NCBI GenBank assembly: GCA_018675575.1
Contig: JABGXW010000080.1
Span: 1-59,337, forward strand
Direction of reading: 5' to 3'
DNA: 59,337 nt
Source of the DNA: Bacteriovoracaceae bacterium
Lineage (GTDB): Bacteria > Bdellovibrionota > Bacteriovoracia > Bacteriovoracales > Bacteriovoracaceae
The notes beneath the pieces were generated by a model. It was not told where the DNA came from and did no database searches. It saw nothing but the letters and a program-made list of their open reading frames with translations. Below are positions 9,871 through 18,497 of the stretch, piece by piece. Numbering within the stretch: position 1 is the first letter of the stretch; each line of letters starts with the position of its first letter. A program made the position numbers and the translations under genes.

Positions 9871-9940
9871 CACTGTATTGTATTGTACTGTATTGTATTG
9901 TATTGTATTGTATTGTATTGTATTGTATTGTGTTGCGTTG
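9871..9940. repeat. (TATTG)n pentanucleotide microsatellite
   Basis: The tract reads CACTG, TATTG, TATTG, TACTG, then eight perfect TATTG units (9891-9930), then TGTTG and CGTTG, so 14 units including degenerate ends. It sits in the 170-base gap between the holB stop (9947) and the ricT start (9776), both on the minus strand. It therefore lies about 95 bases upstream of ricT. Each unit change would shift spacing by half a DNA turn. Confidence 0.97.
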
Positions 9941-9946
9941 ATGGAA

Positions 9947-10747
9947 TTATGAACAGTAGATATTATTAAGTTCAGCCAGAATGTGAATATGTGATCCATT
10001 GAATACTTTATCGTATTGATACTTCTTAATAATTTCTAATAACTTATTTTTATTTTTATAGGAGCTCTGTGAATTTGACTCATATTCTAAAAATAAGTTT
10101 AGGATAATATCAATATCAATAGATTTTTTTGATTTTTGAATTTGTGCAGAAAACTCTTTTTCAAAATATTCCTTTAATATTTTATTGTTTGTAATTAACT
10201 CAGACTCCGTAAAGTTTTTAAAACTTAAATAATCTTTATAAAGACTTTCTTCAATATTGGTGGCGGAAATGTGCCATACCCTTGCTCTTGAAATGATTGT
10301 CTGAATAAAATTTGTGTCTTCAGGAGCTAAGAATATTATTATCGTGTCTTGATTTGGTTCTTCAAGGGTTTTTAGTAACTTATTACATAGTGCATAACTA
10401 AGTAAGTCTGCATCTCGAATAATAATAAACCTCTTATTTAATTGTAATGGTTTATATTCAAGAAATTTTAACATATCTTCAAAATCATTATCTTGAATTC
10501 TATAGGATTTTCTTTTTATAGATGATTTGTTAATCCATAAGATGTCAGCATGACCTTTTTCAAGAACCTCTTTAGCTTGACCTTGTGAAAATGATTGTTC
10601 TTTTACTAATACCTCAATGAGGAAATGATCTATAATAGACTGCAAGAATAAATCTTCATTTTTTGGACCTAGAAAGATATTAAAATGTGGTAATTTGCTA
10701 TTTTTCCAAAGGCTAAAAAAATGAATTATAAAATCATTTCTTTGCAA
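9947..10747 (-). CDS. holB: DNA polymerase III delta' subunit
   Basis: 266 aa clamp-loader-type protein: an early LGPKNEDLF segment in place of a Walker A, RDADLLSYALCNKLLKTLEE (the DADKMN..AANALLKTLEEP-like helix), and SRARVW matching the SRC/SRA sensor region. This matches HolB of the clamp-loader complex. It lacks a clear P-loop, as delta' does. The start is TTG at 10747, supported by GGAAGG just upstream and by the one-base gap after the tmk stop. The order tmk-holB is a common bacterial pairing. Confidence 0.85.
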   Translation of the reverse strand: MQRNDFIIHFFSLWKNSKLPHFNIFLGPKNEDLFLQSIIDHFLIEVLVKEQSFSQGQAKEVLEKGHADILWINKSSIKRKSYRIQDNDFEDMLKFLEYKPLQLNKRFIIIRDADLLSYALCNKLLKTLEEPNQDTIIIFLAPEDTNFIQTIISRARVWHISATNIEESLYKDYLSFKNFTESELITNNKILKEYFEKEFSAQIQKSKKSIDIDIILNLFLEYESNSQSSYKNKNKLLEIIKKYQYDKVFNGSHIHILAELNNIYCS

Positions 10748-10748
10748 T

Positions 10749-11462
10749 TTATCCTTCCTGAATATCTGTTGGTTGTAGTATCAATTGGTCAATGATCAGT
10801 TTTACTTCTTCTGTAATCTCTTCCTGAGATACTATTGCGTTTATACATTTTATTCGATGAGGAAAAAGTTCTAGAGATTTTTCATATCCCGCAATTAAGT
10901 TATTATAGAAATCAATTCCCTGGGCCTCAAAATAATCTTTTGGAGCATTTCTCGTTTTTTGTCTTTCCATTGAGGTTTTTAAATCAATTTTAAAATAAAG
11001 AGTGAGGTGCGGAACTAATGAAAGCGGAAAATGCTGATGGATGTTTAAGATAGTTTCAAATCCTAAACCTCGTGCCATTCCTTGATAAGCTAAGGAGCTA
11101 TCTATATATCTGTCAGATATGATAATTGTCCCCGGCACTTCCATTTCTTTTAGTATTACTTTGTGAATCATTTCGGCCCTTGCGGATGCAAATAGATGTG
11201 CTTCAGCAAGAGGGTGAAGATCTGTTTGTGTGTCTAATATGGCCTTTCTAAGTTTTTCACCAAAAATAGTTCCACCAGGCTCTCTAAGTAGAAGAACTCG
11301 GAAATCCATTTTTTCTAAGTAGGTCATGATATTTTTTATTTGAGTTGATTTACCAGCACCTTCAATTCCTTCGAAGCTAATAAAATAAGAACCTGGGAAA
11401 GCGGGAGGTCTGAATCGTTGCAGTAAGTCATTCTTTATATTTTCCATAAGGAAATTTACCAC
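10749..11462 (-). CDS. tmk: Thymidylate kinase
   Basis: Phosphorylates dTMP to dTDP. The P-loop FEGIEGAGKSTQ is followed by the LREPGGT loop with the catalytic Asp/Arg region and the DRYIDSSLAYQG motif, all diagnostic of Tmk. Length is 237 aa from GTG at 11462 or 232 aa from ATG at 11447; neither has a convincing Shine-Dalgarno, and the catalytic domain starts after about residue 20. The LID region contains RQKTRNAPKDYFEAQ. It lies between the GYF-domain gene and holB on the same strand. Confidence 0.95.
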   Translation of the reverse strand: MVNFLMENIKNDLLQRFRPPAFPGSYFISFEGIEGAGKSTQIKNIMTYLEKMDFRVLLLREPGGTIFGEKLRKAILDTQTDLHPLAEAHLFASARAEMIHKVILKEMEVPGTIIISDRYIDSSLAYQGMARGLGFETILNIHQHFPLSLVPHLTLYFKIDLKTSMERQKTRNAPKDYFEAQGIDFYNNLIAGYEKSLELFPHRIKCINAIVSQEEITEEVKLIIDQLILQPTDIQEG

Positions 11463-11489
11463 ATGATAAAGCTAGGTAGCAAAGAAAAC

Positions 11490-12707
11490 TTAATAGTTCG
11501 TTTCAGAATCGATAGGCTCTTCGTCTCCAAAATCTTCCTTTTCTTCTTCTGGATATTGATCTTCCTCTTCTTGCTCGCGGTCAAAATCATAATCGTCTTC
11601 TGCTGGATTGAACGTGTCTTTAGATAGTGTTCTTCTGACTGGATCTTGTTCCACTGGGTCAGTTGCGTTGTCATAAAAAGCATCATTTTCATTATCGTTT
11701 TTAATTTCTTTAAATCGATTGTCCCTGGCCTCTGAAGCTTTTTTATATGTTTTAGAGCGTACAAATGGTGTCGCATTTCTATTTTTATTTTTTCTTAAAG
11801 CTTGTCTTTGTTGAGCTTTTCTTGCGTTTGATGCTTTAACATCTCTAGTGGCACTTCTGGCCTTTGTTTTGTTTAGTACTTTACGTTTTTCAATTAATAT
11901 TTTATTTTTAATGTCTGTTTGTACTTTTTTGTTGCCTGTCAAGTTATTATTTTTGTTGTCATTTCCAGTAAGCATTAAAGATAAAGCTGCTATTAAAGCG
12001 AAGACAATAATTGAGGTCCACATAAATTTATTATTTACTTTTGTATTTTCATTTTCATTTTCAGTTATGTCTTTATCATAATTGGTTATTCCTTTTTTCG
12101 CCGAATAGGCAAGGCGTGCGAAAAATTCTGTAGCGTCAGAACTTTTTATACTATTTTTTGAATCATCCTCAGTATGCGAATCTGAAAGTAAATTTTTTTC
12201 TGGGGAGTGAGGCAAAGATATCGTTTCGTTTCTTCTCTCGAACTCAGCTAGGTCGTAAATTTTACCCCATGTGTGGCCATCATTTAGAGAAATCATATCA
12301 GTTAAGATTATTTTCTTTAAATGAACCTGTTCTTTTATTTCTTCGATCGTAAAAGGTCCCATCTTTTGACCTTGATCTAATGTATAATACTCCTGTGTCC
12401 GAGTACTAGATTCGATCTTGGTTACCAATTGAGGCTTTCTTCTTTGAAAGAAGGGGTGGTTAAACAAATTGACCCAATCAGTTTCACCATATTTTTGAAT
12501 ATATGTATTCTCTTCAAATGAAGTATCTTGTTGTACGTAATCTTTGAGGTCATATTTCCAGTAGAACCCATGGATAACATCATTGATTTTTAATTGAAAA
12601 ATCTCTTCCTTAGGAAAATCACCAGAAACTAAATCATCATCAGTTAACTTAAGCTGAATTAAGTCTTTTTTTAGAGGTTGATCAAATTTGAACTTAGGTA
12701 TACCCAT
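11490..12707 (-). CDS. GYF_2-domain membrane protein of unknown function
   Basis: 405 aa. Residues about 106-157 form a GYF_2-type domain (YYTLDQGQKMGPFTIEEI ... TWGKIYDLAEFE), a fold that usually binds peptides or partner proteins. One transmembrane helix lies at about 228-248 (FMWTSIIVFALIAALSLMLTG). Then come a strongly basic segment (about 265-325) and a very acidic Glu/Asp-rich tail. This gives a cytoplasmic GYF domain anchored in the inner membrane with a charged distal tail; topology is inferred. GGGAGAATA precedes the ATG. It is the first gene of a probable tmk-holB operon. No specific function is recognised. Confidence 0.75.
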   Translation of the reverse strand: MGIPKFKFDQPLKKDLIQLKLTDDDLVSGDFPKEEIFQLKINDVIHGFYWKYDLKDYVQQDTSFEENTYIQKYGETDWVNLFNHPFFQRRKPQLVTKIESSTRTQEYYTLDQGQKMGPFTIEEIKEQVHLKKIILTDMISLNDGHTWGKIYDLAEFERRNETISLPHSPEKNLLSDSHTEDDSKNSIKSSDATEFFARLAYSAKKGITNYDKDITENENENTKVNNKFMWTSIIVFALIAALSLMLTGNDNKNNNLTGNKKVQTDIKNKILIEKRKVLNKTKARSATRDVKASNARKAQQRQALRKNKNRNATPFVRSKTYKKASEARDNRFKEIKNDNENDAFYDNATDPVEQDPVRRTLSKDTFNPAEDDYDFDREQEEEDQYPEEEKEDFGDEEPIDSETNY

Positions 12708-12750
12708 TATTCTCCCGTGGCCTTATTGACCATATAAAGCGTATCGGCAA

Positions 12751-12780
12751 TTAATACCAAATATTAAAATTTGGTATTAA
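12751..12780. repeat. 11-bp inverted repeat upstream of the GYF-domain gene
   Basis: Perfect arms TTAATACCAAA (12751-12761) and TTTGGTATTAA (12770-12780) with an 8-base loop. On the plus strand it is followed by GCTTTTTT, so it could be a weak terminator, but no plus-strand gene ends here. An operator for the minus-strand gene starting at 12707 is the alternative. Confidence 0.6.
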
Positions 12781-12800
12781 GCTTTTTTAAAGAGAAAAAA

Positions 12801-12833
12801 AGTCCAAAAAAAGCGGATCACCGAGTGATCCGC
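12801..12833 (-). terminator. Rho-independent terminator of the barrel-protein gene
   Basis: A perfect 9-bp GC-rich stem (GCGGATCAC/GTGATCCGC, loop of 3, 12813-12833) is followed on the minus strand by CTTTTTTT. It lies 28 bases downstream of the stop at 12861. Confidence 0.9.
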
Positions 12834-12860
12834 ATGGGTATAGACTGTATATTTTTAAAA

Positions 12861-13751
12861 TTAGAATGCTGACATATAAACATTAAATCCGTACCCAAGG
12901 TCTTTTGCCCAGTCTACTGCTGTTGTTCTTTGGTCATGGGCAACAAATGGACTTGAAGCTACAGAAACACCACCGTATATTGATGGGTTAAACTGGTAAC
13001 CTAGCTCCATAGAGATTGACACATTTTCAATATCACGTATTGCTTTACCATTGCTGTCTGCCTTTAAGTACTTTCTTCCTTTTTTGTAAGCGTGGAAAAA
13101 TTCTTCTGTTAAAGAAAGGCTTAACTTATCTGTGAATGAATAAGACTGAGAAAGAACAAGGTAAAGGTAATCTACTGTAGTTCCATGCTCTTTGGTCTTA
13201 ATATTTAAATTTTTAGCGTAGTAAAGAGTGTTTGAGAGACTAAGTCCACTCTCAAATGATCTTGACACAGAAACTGAAGGTCTTACTAGGCCGTAAGAGT
13301 TTTTAGAAACTCTCATGTCATGATCTGGGTAATATCTACCTTCAAGAGCAGCTTTTACGTTAACTCCGTGATCTTTTTGATTTAAAATTCCTGACCTTGA
13401 ATACTTAATTACTTGCCGAGACATAGTAGTATCCATTTCTCTTTCTTCTTTAGTTGCAGCTTGCCACTTTTTACTTGTTGACCATCTATTTTCTAGTCTT
13501 AGACTATCTTTTTCTGAAAGCTTCCATCCTAAGTAGACAATGTTTGTCATACTGACACCATTGATCTTATGATCACTATTTTTAGTTGCGTCAGTAGCAG
13601 AAAGAATGTTTAAGCTAGCTGGTGATTCTTTTAGTTTTTGCCAAACGCTCGCGTTTGCTGTTGTAGTGTTTGTGGCGGCTGACTCTGCTCCAAGCGCTGA
13701 TCCTGCTAGCGCTAGTCCAAGAATTGTCGCTGCAATAGTCTTCTTGTTCAT
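12861..13751 (-). CDS. Outer-membrane beta-barrel protein, unknown function
   Basis: 296 aa. A Sec signal peptide (MNKKTIAATILGLALAGSA, cleavage near ALGA) is followed by alternating amphipathic strands rich in aromatic residues, such as NIVYLGWKLSEKDSLRLENR and SLSNTLYYAKNL, ending in a terminal strand with a C-terminal Phe (YGFNVYMSAF). That is the usual signal for the BAM complex. No catalytic motif is visible. AAGGAG lies upstream of the ATG and a strong terminator lies downstream, so this is a monocistronic, probably well-expressed gene. I cannot say whether it is a porin or a structural barrel. Confidence 0.75.
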   Translation of the reverse strand: MNKKTIAATILGLALAGSALGAESAATNTTTANASVWQKLKESPASLNILSATDATKNSDHKINGVSMTNIVYLGWKLSEKDSLRLENRWSTSKKWQAATKEEREMDTTMSRQVIKYSRSGILNQKDHGVNVKAALEGRYYPDHDMRVSKNSYGLVRPSVSVSRSFESGLSLSNTLYYAKNLNIKTKEHGTTVDYLYLVLSQSYSFTDKLSLSLTEEFFHAYKKGRKYLKADSNGKAIRDIENVSISMELGYQFNPSIYGGVSVASSPFVAHDQRTTAVDWAKDLGYGFNVYMSAF

Positions 13752-13985
13752 CTCAAAACTCCTTAAATAACGTTAGTTTTCTTTCATTTATTATTAATGC
13801 TATTTTTTAAAATAAACTACATGTTTTTGTTTACAATTCGCAACAAGAATTTAAGATTATTGAAAAAATGACACCCCCCTGTAAGAAAATGTTAGAAACT
13901 TACATTTGTGATCCCTCGCAGGACAGCATTTTAATTAAACTTAAATGATATGTGACAAATTGACACTAAAACAAAATAATAAATT

Positions 13986-15302
13986 ATGGAAATTTTATCA
14001 ACATTTCTAATTAAAATTGTATTTATCTTTGAATATTTAATTCATGGGCTTCTTATGCCGTTTGTATTTCTTTTATTGCCTTTTATTAAGAAGTTAAGAG
14101 TGCGGTATTCATTAGAAATGAAGTTTAATTCTAAAAATATAACCTTGCATCCAGAGTTTTGCTTTGAGGTTTCCAGTGAAGGTGAGTTTGAACAAATAGC
14201 ACCTATAATGATGTCATTGTTGAAAAATAATAAGGCAGTGCAATTAATCATAGGTTCAAAATCCTTAGTGACTAAGGCCTTAGAGCTTGAAGGTCATTAT
14301 AAATCATTAGATGTGAGAATGGTTCCCCTTGTAAGCTTCTTTTGGATCAAGACTCCCTTCACATCAAATTTATTTTCTCTCATCAGTACTGGAACATTGG
14401 TTCTTTGTCGTTATGATTTTTTTCCAGAATTAATGATAATTGGCTGGAGAAAATCGAAGAAATTTATTCTGGTCTCGGCATCTTTAAAAAATAAATCAGT
14501 TTCAGGACTTTCGGGGTTCTATTGGAAGGGAGTGTATTCCTTATTTAGTCAGATTATTGCAGCCTCGTCCTTCGAAAAGAGACAAATTCAAACGCTTTTG
14601 CCCAACTATACAGGTCCAAGCTTTGATTTTAGGCAATTACAAATATTAGACAGGATTGAAACGTCGTCAGATAAATTAAACAGCTGGAATAATAATCAGC
14701 AATTCTTAGATATCATTAATATTTTCTCAAAAATGGAAAGGATTATCATTGGAAGTTGCTGGGAACCTGAATGTGATATTTTTCTAAATAAAGAATTAGT
14801 AAAAGATATTATTGAAAAAAAAGTTATAGTTGTTATAGCCCCTCATATACTTAGTGACTTCTTTATTCAAAATCTGTCAGATAGAATCTTGAATTATTCA
14901 AAGGATTTGAATGTTCAAGTCATCAGTGATCTAGAATTTCAGACTAATACCAATGCAGGGTTTGTCTATATTCTTCAAAAAGCTGGAATTTTGGTTGAAA
15001 TTTATCAATTATTTGGACATGCTTTTGTTGGAGGTGGATATGGAAGGTCTATACATTCTGTTCTTGAACCTTATATTTCGGGTTGTCAGGTCTATTGTGG
15101 ACCAAAGACACATAGATCGACAGAGTTTGATTTAATTATTTCAAAAAATAAAGAACAAGCTATAATAATTGAGAATCAAGTTGATTTCTATCAAAAGGTA
15201 AAAGAAAAAAATAATGCTAAAATATCAATGGCCATTATTGAAAGAACAGAGTTAACTCATTCTTTTGAAAAATATTTAGATTTTCTATTGGAGGGATCTT
15301 GA
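13986..15302 (+). CDS. waaA: 3-deoxy-D-manno-octulosonic acid transferase (Kdo transferase)
   Basis: 438 aa GT30-type glycosyltransferase that adds Kdo to the lipid A precursor at the inner membrane. An N-terminal hydrophobic anchor (about residues 7-33) is followed by FEVSSEGEFEQIAPIM, which matches the catalytic SxGE region. The C-terminal donor site reads FVGGGYGRSIHSVLEPYISG then YCGPKTHRS, the family pattern GG...H..LEP and FGPH. The GSCWEPECD motif in the middle also matches. The ATG has only a poor ribosome site. Its stop overlaps the next gene by four bases, implying coupled translation. Confidence 0.88.
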   Translation: MEILSTFLIKIVFIFEYLIHGLLMPFVFLLLPFIKKLRVRYSLEMKFNSKNITLHPEFCFEVSSEGEFEQIAPIMMSLLKNNKAVQLIIGSKSLVTKALELEGHYKSLDVRMVPLVSFFWIKTPFTSNLFSLISTGTLVLCRYDFFPELMIIGWRKSKKFILVSASLKNKSVSGLSGFYWKGVYSLFSQIIAASSFEKRQIQTLLPNYTGPSFDFRQLQILDRIETSSDKLNSWNNNQQFLDIINIFSKMERIIIGSCWEPECDIFLNKELVKDIIEKKVIVVIAPHILSDFFIQNLSDRILNYSKDLNVQVISDLEFQTNTNAGFVYILQKAGILVEIYQLFGHAFVGGGYGRSIHSVLEPYISGCQVYCGPKTHRSTEFDLIISKNKEQAIIIENQVDFYQKVKEKNNAKISMAIIERTELTHSFEKYLDFLLEGS

Positions 15303-16711
15303 TAAATAAAAAATTTAACATGGCCCTTATAGGAAAAAACTATTTATCTTTTCTTCTAAGCATTGAGTTAATGGAATGGAATATGAAGGTGATCATCCTT
15401 GATGATAAACGAGTCACATATGGACAGCATTATACAGACTATCTTTGTCAGCTTGAATATTCCTTTCTTATGCTTTGGGGTGAAGATCGACAAATCGAAC
15501 CCTTTCAAAAACTACAACATTATATAGTAAAAAAACCATTTTCAATTATTATAGGCCAACATCGAGTCTTGTTAGGAAATTCCCCTGCTCAAAACCTCAG
15601 TGAATTAATTCGAAAATTTCCCAACTTTTTTCTTTATGAGGAATTAAAGGAAATTAATTTATTTCTTTGCGATGAAGATAAGCAAGCCCAATTTAATGAT
15701 TCTTATTATGCCTTTTGTAGCAGACTTGCAGAAAACTCTTTTCGGTTTAGAACTTCTCAAAACCTATCGCTAGGGTATACTCTTTCTCTCTGTCCCGAAA
15801 ATATTAAATTTATTTTTTCTGTTTTTGAAAAAGCATTTTTAAATCAAGATAATTTTAAGGAGCCAGATGACACCTTAAATATTAAAACATTTCTTTATCT
15901 TACTCGAGGTATTTTTCATAGAAAGTTATCAATAGGCGCTACTGAATTTGAGTTGTTTCATCTTTTCCTCTCTCTATTATCGCCGCACTTCCAACTTGAT
16001 CACAAAGCATTGATGGGAGATTTATTGCCTATTTTTACTGAAAGAGGGGGAGCTTTCAAAAAAACGTATATTAAGGATTGGCTCTTTGAAAAAAAACGAC
16101 CATGGTCTTTAGAATTATCTAGCTATGAAGGAATTATTCATCCTCAGAAAATATCTTTATTAGGAGGAAGACCAGAGAGTATTCCAGTTAAAGTAGATGT
16201 AAAAGAAAAAAGCTTTAGGTCTATTGATTTAAGATTTGCTTTAAATGAAAAAGCAGATTTGAAGCTTGGACTAGAAGGACAAAGAGTATTTTATACCAGA
16301 AGTCAAAAAATTGGTGGACAGAATCCTTTTTGGGAAGGTCGCTTCCAGAAAAATGGAGGCGTATTAAAGATATATAATAGATCCTATAAAGGAATGAAAA
16401 TTGACTTCATTAAAAACTTTATTATTGCAGAACTTGAAAAAGACCTGAGTATTATATGTAAAAGACCAATAACAAACCTATTAATAGAATCAATACATTT
16501 TGGTCATGATTTATGTTTAGAAGAGAAATCATTTAAATCTAGTGGTTTTAAACAAGACATGCCTTTGTTATCTAAAGTCGAGGTTTATGACTGTACAGCA
16601 CCAGGTCTAGATGATCTTCTTAAAAATGTTCATTATTTTGGTCCTTTAAAACGTGGATCTTTTGGACTTTTTTCAACCCTGATGGAAATAAAGGACGGCC
16701 CATCGTTATAA
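15299..16711 (+). CDS. Unknown protein translationally coupled to waaA
   Basis: 470 aa. The N-terminus (NMALIGKNYLSFLLSIELME) has the strand-turn-helix shape of a dinucleotide-binding fold but lacks a proper GxGxxG, so I do not call it an oxidoreductase. Later segments have motifs I do not recognise, such as GATEFELFHLFLSLLSPHF and a Cys/His-poor C-terminus. There is no signal peptide. The start TTG (15299) overlaps the waaA TGA and is preceded by GGAGGG at 15290-15295; ATG 15320 is the alternative. The tight coupling suggests a role in LPS core or envelope biosynthesis, which is inference from position only. Confidence 0.7.
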   Translation: MINKKFNMALIGKNYLSFLLSIELMEWNMKVIILDDKRVTYGQHYTDYLCQLEYSFLMLWGEDRQIEPFQKLQHYIVKKPFSIIIGQHRVLLGNSPAQNLSELIRKFPNFFLYEELKEINLFLCDEDKQAQFNDSYYAFCSRLAENSFRFRTSQNLSLGYTLSLCPENIKFIFSVFEKAFLNQDNFKEPDDTLNIKTFLYLTRGIFHRKLSIGATEFELFHLFLSLLSPHFQLDHKALMGDLLPIFTERGGAFKKTYIKDWLFEKKRPWSLELSSYEGIIHPQKISLLGGRPESIPVKVDVKEKSFRSIDLRFALNEKADLKLGLEGQRVFYTRSQKIGGQNPFWEGRFQKNGGVLKIYNRSYKGMKIDFIKNFIIAELEKDLSIICKRPITNLLIESIHFGHDLCLEEKSFKSSGFKQDMPLLSKVEVYDCTAPGLDDLLKNVHYFGPLKRGSFGLFSTLMEIKDGPSL

Positions 16712-16736
16712 TCGTTTTGTTTGTTATAATTATTCC

Positions 16737-16985
16737 ATGAATAAAAAATTTCACTTTTTTATTGCATTAAAGGCGTTTTCCAACAAGGGACAGACTGCAG
16801 TGGAGTATGTTTTACTTTTTGCCGTAGTAATCGTGATGACTTTGGCCCTTATGAAGCAAATTAAAGACCGAATGGTAGGTGATATAAGTAATTGTACTGC
16901 AAACAGCAAAGATTTAGGCTGTAAGTTAAGGGGTGCATTCCCGACAGGTGGTTATGAAAATTTTCGTTATTTCAAAGTGATGTAG
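16737..16985 (+). CDS. Flp/class III-type pilin-like small protein
   Basis: 82 aa. A basic leader ends at KG, followed by QTAVEYVLLFAVVIVMTLAL. This is the G/QTxxEY pattern of Flp and other class III prepilins, with Glu at position +5 of the mature chain and then one hydrophobic helix. Prepilin peptidase would cleave after Gly. The short C-terminal domain has two Cys (NCTANSKDLGC) that could form a disulfide. It lies 25 bases after the upstream orphan gene. No Tad secretion genes are nearby. A clear Shine-Dalgarno is missing. Confidence 0.75.
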   Translation: MNKKFHFFIALKAFSNKGQTAVEYVLLFAVVIVMTLALMKQIKDRMVGDISNCTANSKDLGCKLRGAFPTGGYENFRYFKVM

Positions 16986-17212
16986 CTTTTCAGATGGATT
17001 ACAACCTCTAATTAAACTAAAATTTTCTTGTTAAAACTATTTGATCACAATAATATCAGGTGGTTATCTACTGTGAAATTGACTGTAATTGTAATATATA
17101 CACGTAACGCAGAATGTTATAGAAAGAAATTATAAAACTGATATAACTTCCTTGTAATAACCATACGCGTCAGGTCACTTAAGGCCACGTTTATCTTTGG
17201 GAAGGAGATAAT

Positions 17213-18310
17213 ATGAAAACTTTATCAAAGTCAAAAAGAGCACAGTCTTTCTTTTTGGCAACAATGTTAGTAGCAGGGGCTGGAATGACAGCTGCTAAAG
17301 CTGATACAAAGGGTTCCTTATTAGCAGACACAGATTCGATTTTAAATTCAGAGCAAATTGATATTGATGGTCAGTTCAAAAAGAAAAAAATTGATGCTAA
17401 GCAATTAGCTAAATTGAGAAAGAAAATTGAAAAAAGACATGAAGAAATGATTCAACAAAAGATTGAAGACATTAGACTTCAAGAAGAACTGAAGCTAGGT
17501 CAAAAGCTACAATCTATTTTTACTGACAATACCCAAAGCTCTGATGCTATAAGTATGGGGCAAGCGGCAATTGCAAAGCAAGCAATAGTAGGTTCTGCAC
17601 CGACTTTATTAGAAGCTAAGAAGAACAGAGTTATTCCATCAATGGGATTATTAAAAGTTAAATCTGATAATACAAACTTTGATTCTTTAAATGCAAACAT
17701 TGGCTTTGAAACAACTATCAAAGAAAGATTTATCGTAGGTCTGTCAGTTGGTTATAGTAACTTAGATATCAAAGATGTAAATCCTAACTACGCTTATTCA
17801 TCATATAATCCGTATGCATACAATGGTATGTATAATCCATATGCATCCAATTCTAATTACAATACGGGTAGAGAAATGAGCTATAAACAATTAGATATAG
17901 CTATAAATGGAAAATTTTATGTTCTTAAAAATTCAAAAATTAAGCCTTTTGTAGGATTAGGTGCAGGCTTTAGAAGAGCGACTTTAGAGTATAACACATC
18001 AGATCCTTTCTTTAATCAAGCAATTGGTTTAGGAATCGGACAAACTTTAGAAGAAGCTGAATATGTTGGAAATTATGTAACCGGTGAAGCTAGTATTGGA
18101 GCCGACATGAATATTTCTTCAACAATTGGTGCAAGGCTTGCTGTTAACTACAGTAAAGGGCTTACAAAAAGCTCACAGAATGCAAATAGTTCAGATATAA
18201 ATAATACTTTTTATCAATCAGCAGATCAGAACAATCTTGATAATGTTGGTAGAGAAATTGAGGGCGCTAGTATGTTAGGTATCTCAGCAGGGCTTATCGT
18301 AAATTTTTAA
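17213..18310 (+). CDS. Outer-membrane beta-barrel protein with N-terminal coiled segment
   Basis: 365 aa. A signal peptide ends near AAKA. Residues about 50-95 are a highly charged helix (KKIDAKQLAKLRKKIEKRHE) reminiscent of periplasmic coiled coils. From about residue 140 to the end is an OmpA/OprF-type eight-strand barrel, with GFETTIKERFIVGLSVGYSN, PFVGLGAGFRRAT and the terminal ISAGLIVNF. One predicted loop is a Tyr/Asn/Pro-rich segment (NPNYAYSSYNPYAYNGMYNP) that looks surface exposed. GGAAGGAG precedes the ATG and a terminator follows. Function is unknown; a structural porin-like protein is most likely. Confidence 0.8.
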   Translation: MKTLSKSKRAQSFFLATMLVAGAGMTAAKADTKGSLLADTDSILNSEQIDIDGQFKKKKIDAKQLAKLRKKIEKRHEEMIQQKIEDIRLQEELKLGQKLQSIFTDNTQSSDAISMGQAAIAKQAIVGSAPTLLEAKKNRVIPSMGLLKVKSDNTNFDSLNANIGFETTIKERFIVGLSVGYSNLDIKDVNPNYAYSSYNPYAYNGMYNPYASNSNYNTGREMSYKQLDIAINGKFYVLKNSKIKPFVGLGAGFRRATLEYNTSDPFFNQAIGLGIGQTLEEAEYVGNYVTGEASIGADMNISSTIGARLAVNYSKGLTKSSQNANSSDINNTFYQSADQNNLDNVGREIEGASMLGISAGLIVNF

Positions 18311-18363
18311 TATGAACGCCCTAGGCCAAATAGCTTAAAGCATTATAATATTTTCTTCTCAGT

Positions 18364-18397
18364 AAAAAGGCGAGGTATATACCCCGCCTTTTTATTT
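18364..18397 (+). terminator. Rho-independent terminator after the barrel-protein gene
   Basis: AAAGGCGAGG and CCCCGCCTTT pair with one mismatch around TATATA, then TTTATTT follows. It is placed about 55 bases after the stop at 18310. Confidence 0.85.
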
Positions 18398-18497
18398 CTA
18401 TTACTTCTGATTACTTTGTTTGCCTATCCTTATTTTTGATTTAAAATAAACAATATCTTATAGTCACATGACTCAGTCAATACTTAGGAGTAATTAA

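Noticed and set aside
9871..9940. CRISPR array
   Set aside because: The repeat unit is 5 bases without spacers; it is a microsatellite. No other regularly spaced repeats were seen in the window.
11456..11776. 106-codon minus-strand frame over the end of the GYF-domain gene
   Set aside because: It is an out-of-frame reading of the acidic low-complexity tail (GAA/GAT-rich), with no start signal.
17161..17185. Shared GCGTCAGG motif near 17166, 36731 and 50066
   Set aside because: Three copies of an 8-base word at variable distance from genes are not enough to call a regulator site.
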